From the NCBI RefSeq assembly GCF_018531465.1, contig NZ_JAHDTF010000018.1:168206-232205 (forward strand): 64,000 bases of DNA, given 5' to 3'. The notes under the pieces are model-generated. The model did no database searches. It worked only from the letters and a program-made list of their open reading frames with translations, and was not told the origin of the DNA. The DNA is from Sphaerisporangium fuscum. GTDB lineage: Bacteria > Actinomycetota > Actinomycetes > Streptosporangiales > Streptosporangiaceae. The first letter of the stretch is position 1. Every line of letters starts with the position of its first letter. Of this stretch, positions 59,122-64,000 are shown piece by piece. The position numbers were made by a program, and so were the translations under genes.

Positions 59122-59487
59122 GTGAGCGACCTGAACGAGTTCGCGCGCCGTTACATCGCGATGTGGAACGAACCGGACGCCGAATCGCGCCGTAAGGTGA
59201 TCGGCGAGCTTTTCGCGCCCGGCGCGGCGCACTACACGCCGACGCGGGAGGTGCACGGCCACGAGGAGATGGAGGCACGGGTCGCGGCGGCGTACGACCA
59301 ATGGGTGCGGCCGGGTGAGTACGTCTTCCGTCCCGTCCCGAACGCCGACGGCCACCACAATGCCGTGCGGTTCAACTGGGAGATGGTGAAGGCGGCCTCG
59401 GGCGAGGTGGTCAGCGTCGGTTTCGACTTCATCGTGCTGGACGACGACGGGCTGATCGTCAGCGACCACCAGTTCATCGACCGGTGA
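59122..59487 (+). CDS. SnoaL-like (NTF2-fold) protein
   Basis: A 121-residue alpha+beta barrel-type protein: LNEFARRYIAMWNEPDAESR at the N-terminus, ELFAPGAAHYTP, VHGHEEMEARVAAAYDQW and DGLIVSDHQFIDR at the end. The pattern matches SnoaL-like/NTF2-like proteins that bind small hydrophobic ligands or act as cyclases and isomerases. The substrate is unknown. The GTG at 59122 has AGAGG 6 bases upstream. It stands alone after the duplicated membrane gene. Confidence 0.82.
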   Translation: MSDLNEFARRYIAMWNEPDAESRRKVIGELFAPGAAHYTPTREVHGHEEMEARVAAAYDQWVRPGEYVFRPVPNADGHHNAVRFNWEMVKAASGEVVSVGFDFIVLDDDGLIVSDHQFIDR

Positions 59488-59900
59488 TCGCCATCCGTGG
59501 CTCTCGGGGTCGGGCCATCGCCTCATGGACCAGGTGCGCGAGGGCGCAGGTCCGTCGCCCGCGCCGTGTGTCGAGTCGCCCACCCGCCGTCGAACCGGCC
59601 CGCTGTCGCACCGGCCCGCCGTCGAACCGGCCGCAGTGACGACCCGGCCGTGGTATCGAGTCGACCTGGCCACTGAGTCGACCGGCCGGGAGGGTGATGG
59701 CCGGGGCCGCGTGGTTCTCGGAGGCAGAGGGGCGGATCGGTTACGACGCGGCTGCGACTCGTGATCGACAGGACTGCGACCTGGTGCGGCTCGCCGGGAC
59801 GCTGTCCGGGGCGGGCTGGGCTTCCTAACGTCCACGGTTGAAGGCGAGAGGTCATCCGCTCGCCGCCCACGTCGACGACCTCACGAAGGACGAGGCCCAG
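59488..59900. repeat. 413-bp gap with a 16-bp tandem repeat
   Basis: The unit CGCCGTCGAACCGGCC occurs at 59585-59600 and 59617-59632, with CGCTGTCGCACCGGCC between at 59601-59616. Related GAGTCGACC motifs follow. No gene is supported; the region carries the promoter for the ATPase gene at 59901. Confidence 0.5.
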
Positions 59901-60314
59901 ATGCGCGACGATGCCGTCCGTCACACCACCCCCGAGATCCGCCTGCTGGAAAAGGCCGCCTTCCTCGCCGGCGCGACCTCCGCCGGCGAGGCGCGGCGGT
60001 GGCTCGGGAAGATCCTCGACGGCCACCCGCGTCGCGACGACGCCGTGCTCCTGCTGTCGGAGGCGATCACCAACGCGCTCGTCCACACCACGTCACCGGT
60101 GATCGGCGCGGTCGTGTTCGTCGAGGAGGACGGCTGCGTCCAGGTCGAGGTGGTGGACGACGGGGCGGAGACCGTCCCGTCGGTGTGCCGCCACTCCCCC
60201 GGCGACCTCACCGAGTCCGGGCGCGGCATCCGGCTCATCCGGGCACTGTCCTCCCGCTGGGGCTTCATCGAGGAGCGCCCCCGCTGCGTCGTCTGGTTCG
60301 CCCTGGGCCCGTGA
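59901..60314 (+). CDS. Anti-sigma-type ATP-binding protein (HATPase_c_2)
   Basis: A 137-residue single-domain GHKL ATPase. The N-box is LLSEAITNALVHTTS, the G1 box VEVVDDGAE, and the G2 region GRGIRLIRALSSRWGF. Such stand-alone SpoIIAB/RsbW-like domains are many in streptomycetes and relatives, where they bind sigma factors or anti-anti-sigma proteins. No sigma or STAS gene is adjacent. The ATG at 59901 has GAGG 5 bases upstream; an upstream TTG would give 21 extra residues. Confidence 0.85.
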   Translation: MRDDAVRHTTPEIRLLEKAAFLAGATSAGEARRWLGKILDGHPRRDDAVLLLSEAITNALVHTTSPVIGAVVFVEEDGCVQVEVVDDGAETVPSVCRHSPGDLTESGRGIRLIRALSSRWGFIEERPRCVVWFALGP

Positions 60315-60367
60315 CGAGAGGGCGCGGATCGGACGGCCCTCGCCGTACGCACGTGGTCGTACTCGGG

Positions 60368-60586
60368 ATGCGTCAAAGGATCGTCACGCACCCGAGCCGG
60401 ACGGCGAGGGGCGATCCGCCCTACGCCGGATGCATCGGCGGGAACCGCCCGGCCACCTGCACCGATACCAGGCTGCAGCATCAACTCGGCGGTGTGGTCG
60501 TCCCGGCTCCGGACTCGCGGGCGATCTACGTGACGGCCTCCTACGACGCGGGGGCGATCAGCCGGTACGACAGAATGACGTCGTAA
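60368..60586 (+). pseudogene. Beta-propeller gene remnant
   Basis: A 73-codon stretch ending in TAA reads GCIGGNRPATCTDTRLQHQL and GGVVVPAPDSRAIYVTASYD then AGAISRYDR. The Cys-flanked turn, 'PDSRAIYVTASYDAGAISRYDR' pattern in two pieces, is one blade of a repeat beta-propeller protein common in actinobacteria. The rest of the gene is missing, so it is a decayed fragment, not a real gene. It lies in the 383-base gap before the Rrf2 gene. Confidence 0.5.
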
Positions 60587-60679
60587 GCCGACCGGTCGGC
60601 AGTCCCAGAAGCCGCCCGGATCGCTTCGCGTGAAGTGCCACGGCCGGCCCATTTCGGGCTGGACAACAGCGGCCCTGTT

Positions 60680-60698
60680 GTAACAGGATTGGTTGCGA
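60680..60698. promoter_or_regulatory. Rrf2 operator, GTAAC-N7-GTTGC
   Basis: GTAACAGGATTGGTTGCGA (60680-60698) runs to the A of the rrf2 ATG and matches the copy before the exporter gene in 16 of 19 positions. It carries the same GTAAC-N7 half with one mismatch in the second half. Autoregulation by the Rrf2 protein is likely. Confidence 0.7.
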
Positions 60699-61141
60699 TG
60701 AGTTCCAACAGCAGGTTCACCGTGGCCGTCCATGCGCTCGCCTGGATGGCGCTCGTCCAGCCGCGGCGGGGGGACGGGGTCATGACGTCCGAGCAGATCG
60801 CCGACAGCGTGAACACCAACCCGGTCGTGATCCGGCGCATCCTCGGGCGGCTCCGGGACGCCGGGCTGGTGGTGACGCAGCGGGGGCAGGGCGCCGGGTG
60901 GCGGCTGGCCAGGGATCCCGCTTCGATCGACCTGGCGTCGGTGCGCGACGCGGTGGAGGACGCCCCCCTCTTCGCCCTCCACGCCGGCACTCCGAACCAG
61001 GCGTGCCCGGTGGGCCGGGGCATCCAGCCGGTGCTGCGCAGCACGTACGCCAGGGCCGAGGCCGCCCTCCACGCGGAACTCGCGTCCACTTCCATCGCCG
61101 ATGTACTGGAGGACACGATCGCCCGAACAGAACACCCTTGA
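60698..61141 (+). CDS. Rrf2-family transcriptional regulator
   Basis: A 147-residue regulator: winged helix with SRFTVAVHALAWMAL, SEQIADSVNTNPVVIRRIL and LGRLRDAGLVVTQRGQGAGW, then a helix with YARAEAALHAELA. A single Cys in NQACPVGRG is present, fewer than the three of IscR/NsrR, so it is not an Fe-S sensor but may be a YwnA-type redox regulator. The ATG at 60698 abuts the operator, suggesting a leaderless or very short leader. It sits just before the MFS exporter which shares its operator. Confidence 0.9.
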   Translation: MSSNSRFTVAVHALAWMALVQPRRGDGVMTSEQIADSVNTNPVVIRRILGRLRDAGLVVTQRGQGAGWRLARDPASIDLASVRDAVEDAPLFALHAGTPNQACPVGRGIQPVLRSTYARAEAALHAELASTSIADVLEDTIARTEHP

Positions 61142-61193
61142 GGACGCCAACGCCCACCCCGGCACCTTGAGGAGGACATCGACCCTCACACGA

Positions 61194-61209
61194 GCGCCCT
61201 TGAGGGCGC
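61194..61209. terminator. Small hairpin after rrf2
   Basis: GCGCCCT (61194-61200) pairs with AGGGCGC (61203-61209) around a 2-base gap, so a 6-bp stem with TTGA loop. It lies 53 bases past the rrf2 stop and follows two related CCTTGAGG copies. A terminator role is plausible but the stem is short. Confidence 0.4.
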
Positions 61210-61355
61210 CGACTCACTCCCTCCGATGCATCGACGGAGCACGGGCACCGCTCTCGCGCGCCTGAGGACACGAAACCTCACGCGTCATCGAAAGTGTGTG
61301 ATCGCCTGAATCCGTGGCCGGTCCGCCAGGGCCGGTCTTTCTTTCGCCGTTTGAA

Positions 61356-61374
61356 GTAACAGATTTGGTTACGA
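61356..61374. promoter_or_regulatory. Rrf2 operator before the exporter, GTAAC-N7-GTTAC
   Basis: GTAACAGATTTGGTTACGA contains a perfect 5-7-5 palindrome (GTAAC/GTTAC). It overlaps a TACGAT -10-like box and ends 13 bases before the ATG at 61388. Matches the site before rrf2, so the regulator should repress both genes by blocking RNA polymerase. Confidence 0.75.
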
Positions 61375-61387
61375 TAGGAGCCATGTC

Positions 61388-62590
61388 ATGTACCGGTCCC
61401 TGCTCGTGCTCGCCACGGGCGTGTTCGCCATAGGAACCGACAGTTTCGTGATCGCGGGGATACTCCCCCAGATGGCCGCGTCGCTGCACGTCGGCACGGC
61501 CGCCGCCGGCCAGCTGATCACCGCGTACGCGCTGGCCTACGCGGTGCTCTCGCCCGTCATGGGCGCGCTGACCGGCAACTGGCCGCGCAAAAGGTTGCTG
61601 GTCACCGGCCTGGCCGTCTTCGTCCTGGGCAACCTCGCCACCGTCACCCTTCCCGTCTTCGGGCTCGTGCTCGCCGGACGGATCGTGGCCGGCGCCGGCG
61701 GTGCCATGGTCACCCCGGCGGCGAACGCGGCCGGCGCCGCGCTGGCCCCTCCCGAGAAGCGGGGCCGGGCCATCGCCCTGGTGATGACCGGTCTCAGCGC
61801 GGCCACCGCTCTCGGGTCGCCGCTCGGCACCGCCCTGGCCGGCCTCACCGGCACCTGGCGGGCCACCATCCTGTTCATCGCCGCCGTCGGCCTGCTGAGC
61901 ATGCTCGGCGTCGCGTCGCTGCTGCCGTCCATCGCCGCGCCCGTGCCGCTCGGCCTGCGGGAACGCCTGACCCCCGTCGCCGACGCCCGCGTCATGCTCA
62001 CCCTCGGCACGACCCTGCTGGTGTACACCGGGCTGTTCTCCGTCTACTCCTACATCGGCATCGGCTTCGACCGGGTCACGCACGGCGACGGCACGACGCT
62101 CGCCCTGCTCCTGCTGGTGTGGGGGCTGGCGGCGACGGCGGGCACCCTCGGTTCCGGCCGGCTGACCGACCGGCTGGGCAACCGTCGTGTCCTGAACACG
62201 GCGGTCGCCGTCGCCGCGATCGACTTCGCGCTGCTGCCCTGGTCCAGCCGGTACCTGGCGACCTCCGTCCTGGCCCTGGTGGTGTGGGGCCTGTGCGGGT
62301 GGGGTGCGCTGACGCCGCAGACCCATCGGCTGCTGTCGGTGTTCCCCCACCTGGCCCCCGTGCTCACCGGCCTGGCCTCGGCCACCGTGTACGTGGGCGT
62401 CTCGCTGGCGGCGGCCGTCGGCGCGCTCGGCATGGCGGCGGTGGGACCGTACGGGCTGGGCCCCTTCGCCGCCGTCCTCATCGCCCTCGGGCTGGTCTGC
62501 GCCGAGCTGGCCCATTCGGCGATCCGGCGGCGGGAGGCACCGGACCGGGCCGCGGCCCCCGCCGTGGCGGCCGCCAGGCGCGCGGAGTGA
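61388..62590 (+). CDS. MFS drug-efflux transporter, DHA1 family
   Basis: A 400-residue 12-helix transporter. Motif A-type GALTGNWPRKRLLVTGL, motif C-type in GLSAATALGSPLGTALAG and FAIGTDSFVIAGILPQM are as in CmlR/AraJ-like exporters. It should export drugs or metabolites by proton antiport. GGAG lies 7 bases before the ATG at 61388. Control is probably by the neighbouring Rrf2 regulator through the shared operator, so induction may be redox- or compound-dependent. Confidence 0.93.
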   Translation: MYRSLLVLATGVFAIGTDSFVIAGILPQMAASLHVGTAAAGQLITAYALAYAVLSPVMGALTGNWPRKRLLVTGLAVFVLGNLATVTLPVFGLVLAGRIVAGAGGAMVTPAANAAGAALAPPEKRGRAIALVMTGLSAATALGSPLGTALAGLTGTWRATILFIAAVGLLSMLGVASLLPSIAAPVPLGLRERLTPVADARVMLTLGTTLLVYTGLFSVYSYIGIGFDRVTHGDGTTLALLLLVWGLAATAGTLGSGRLTDRLGNRRVLNTAVAVAAIDFALLPWSSRYLATSVLALVVWGLCGWGALTPQTHRLLSVFPHLAPVLTGLASATVYVGVSLAAAVGALGMAAVGPYGLGPFAAVLIALGLVCAELAHSAIRRREAPDRAAAPAVAAARRAE

Positions 62591-62664
62591 CTCCAGCGGC
62601 CCCCACCGCCGGTGTTTCCACAGGTGGGTACGCGCCGGGCCGAGGACCGGCCCGGCACGTACCG

Positions 62665-63627
62665 TCAGGCGCGGTCGCGGGCGAACCGGTCGGTGGTCTG
62701 TATGAGGCGGTCGAGGATCGCGGGCTCGGAGTAGGCGTGGCCCGCCTCGACCATGTGGAACTCGGCCTCCGGCCAGGCGCGGTGGAGGTCCCAGGCCGTG
62801 CGAGGCGGGGTGCACATGTCGTAGCGGCCCTGGACGATGACGCAGGGGATGTGGCGGATCCTGTCGACGTCGCGCAGGAGCTGCTCCTCCTCGAAGAAGC
62901 CGCGGTTGACGAAGTAGTGGTTCTCGATGCGGGAGAAGGCGACCGCGTAGTCGTCGTCGGAGTGCGAGGCGATGATCTCTTCGTTGGGCCGCATGGTGAT
63001 GGTGGAGCCCTCCCAGATGCTCCACGCGCGGGCCGCGGGCAGGCGTACCTCGGGGTCGGGGTCGTTCAGGCGGGCGTGGAAGGCGGCGAGAAGGTCGCCG
63101 CGCTCCTGCTCGGGGATCGGCGCGAGGTAGTCCTCCCACAGGTCGGGGAAGACCATCGAGGCCCCCTCCTGGTAGAACCACCGCAGCTCGAAGTCGCGGA
63201 GCATGAAGATGCCGCGCAGCACCAGCTCGGTGACGCGCTCGGGGTGGGTCTGCGCGTACGCCAGCGCCAGCGCGCTCCCCCACGAGCCCCCGAACACCTG
63301 CCAGCGGTCGACGCCCAGATGCCCCCGCAGCCGTTCGATGTCGGCGACCAGGTCCCAGGTGGTGTTGTGCTCCAGGGACACGGCCGGGTCGCTCGCGTGC
63401 GGCAGGCTGCGCCCGCAGTTGCGCTGGTCGAACAGCACGATGCGGTACGCCTCGGGGTCGAACTGGCGGCGGTGGTTCTCGCCGCAGCCGCCGCCCGGCC
63501 CTCCGTGCAGCATGACCACCGGCTTGCCCTCGGGATTGCCGGAGACCTCCCAGTGGATACGGTTGCCGTCGCCGACGTCGAGCATGCCGGAGTCGTGCGG
63601 CTCGATCGGTGGATAGAGCGTCCTCAT
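62665..63627 (-). CDS. pip: Proline iminopeptidase (alpha/beta hydrolase)
   Basis: A 320-residue serine peptidase S33. The oxyanion segment is MLHGGPGGGCGE, the nucleophile Ser115 is in FGGSWGSALALAYAQTHPER, and later the Asp (QGRYDMCTPP) and His (EAGHAYS) complete the triad. FDQRNCGRS and the YAVAFSRIENHYFVN cap match family enzymes. It releases N-terminal proline from peptides in the cytoplasm. The ATG at 63627 is preferred to a longer frame that has no domain. Confidence 0.93.
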   Translation of the reverse strand: MRTLYPPIEPHDSGMLDVGDGNRIHWEVSGNPEGKPVVMLHGGPGGGCGENHRRQFDPEAYRIVLFDQRNCGRSLPHASDPAVSLEHNTTWDLVADIERLRGHLGVDRWQVFGGSWGSALALAYAQTHPERVTELVLRGIFMLRDFELRWFYQEGASMVFPDLWEDYLAPIPEQERGDLLAAFHARLNDPDPEVRLPAARAWSIWEGSTITMRPNEEIIASHSDDDYAVAFSRIENHYFVNRGFFEEEQLLRDVDRIRHIPCVIVQGRYDMCTPPRTAWDLHRAWPEAEFHMVEAGHAYSEPAILDRLIQTTDRFARDRA

Positions 63628-63756
63628 GCCCAGCCATTGTGGCAGCGTCCACCCGCGCGTGATCGGCAGGGCGCGCGCCGGGATCTCATCGTGAACTCCG
63701 GTGGGCTCCCGCGCATCTAAAGCGATGTTCTGCCGATGAGACGATGGGTGGATGGC

Positions 63757-64000
63757 GTGACGGGTGGCCTGCGGCCGGAGGATCCGGAGCGGCTGGGCGG
63801 GTACTGGCTGGCGGGACGGCTGGGCGCCGGCGGCCAGGGGGTGGTGTACGAGGCCTACGACGCCCAGGGCCACCGGGTGGCGATCAAGGTGCTGCACGGC
63901 GACGCCGCCGGTGATGGGGAGCTGAAGTCGCGTTTCGGTCGTGAGGCGGCGGCGGCGCGCCGGGTGGCGTCGTTCTGCACGGCGCGGGTGATCGCGGCGG
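63757..64000 (+). CDS. Ser/Thr protein kinase, N-terminal part (gene runs off the window)
   Basis: About 81 residues of a Hanks-type kinase are visible. The Gly-rich loop RLGAGGQGVVYEAYDAQG and the ATP-binding Lys in HRVAIKVLHG are clear; the catalytic loop lies beyond the end. The opening GGLRPEDPERLGGYWLAGRL is typical of actinobacterial receptor-like kinases. A GTG at 63757 gives this start; an ATG at 63736 would add 7 residues. Confidence 0.88.
   Translation, partial: MTGGLRPEDPERLGGYWLAGRLGAGGQGVVYEAYDAQGHRVAIKVLHGDAAGDGELKSRFGREAAAARRVASFCTARVIAA

Noticed and set aside
59525..59764. 79-codon frame over the 16-bp repeats
   Set aside because: Codes mostly for repeat-derived residues with no ribosome site.
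1..64000. CRISPR array, tRNA, rRNA or complete insertion sequence
   Set aside because: No regularly spaced direct repeats with unique spacers, no tRNA cloverleaf and no transposase frame with terminal repeats could be found by reading.
1..64000. Secondary-metabolite biosynthetic cluster
   Set aside because: SnoaL-like, aminotransferase and CoA genes are scattered and unlinked, with no polyketide synthase or peptide synthetase core.

Overview
The window is about 64 kb of high-GC actinobacterial chromosome. GTG and TTG starts are frequent, as are 4-nt stop/start overlaps (ATGA, GTGA) and candidate leaderless starts. The gene set (aro cluster behind a prepilin peptidase, Fe-S DinG helicase, SseB, DUF2786, NarL-type two-component pairs, Ser/Thr kinase) fits a filamentous actinomycete. 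A member of the Streptosporangiales is my best guess, but no rRNA or other marker is present to prove it.

From 1 to about 34 kb the layout is mostly housekeeping and physiology. It opens with a truncated glutathione peroxidase and a secreted transglycosylase carrying a Lys/Ala/His 9-residue repeat. A TetR regulator and a diiron ferritin-like gene diverge around two identical-architecture operators. Then come two DUF202 membrane proteins, a lipoprotein, a UBP zinc finger, a Na+/H+ antiporter, a Tyr/Pro/Gln-rich disordered protein and DinG. The shikimate operon reads aroC-aroK-aroB-aroQ-SGNH hydrolase. After SseB there is a carbamate kinase / ring-opening amidohydrolase / small membrane protein block, a DapC-like aminotransferase, DUF418 and nitrilase genes, a four-gene overlapping operon ending in an ECF sigma factor and a probable anti-sigma protein, a CoA-transferase/fused carboxyltransferase pair, and a histidine kinase/response regulator pair.

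From about 34 to 57.4 kb is an accessory island with patchy, locally much lower GC (23 of 60 bases at 40201-40260), repeats and broken genes. It holds a large secreted-system-like protein with a lipoprotein and a WXG-type small protein, a TPR regulator whose N-terminus is cut by an amber codon, a membrane protein, an unknown gene plus a J-domain protein, a frameshifted DUF4365 nuclease-like gene with an unknown partner, and the main find: a five-gene minus-strand operon (57.4 to 43.6 kb) in which every gene overlaps the next. In transcription order it encodes a DUF1998-type helicase with a C-terminal nuclease-like domain, a DrmD-like SNF2 helicase, an Eco57I/PglX-like adenine methyltransferase, a DprA-like protein and a ComF-like phosphoribosyltransferase. 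I read this as a DISARM-related defence system joined to a DprA-PRTase module.

From 57.4 to 64 kb the chromosome returns to ordinary content: an internally duplicated membrane protein, a SnoaL-like protein, an anti-sigma-type ATPase, a beta-propeller gene remnant, an Rrf2 regulator that shares a GTAAC-N7-GTTAC operator with the MFS exporter behind it, a proline iminopeptidase and the start of a Ser/Thr kinase. I saw no tRNA, rRNA, CRISPR array or intact insertion sequence.
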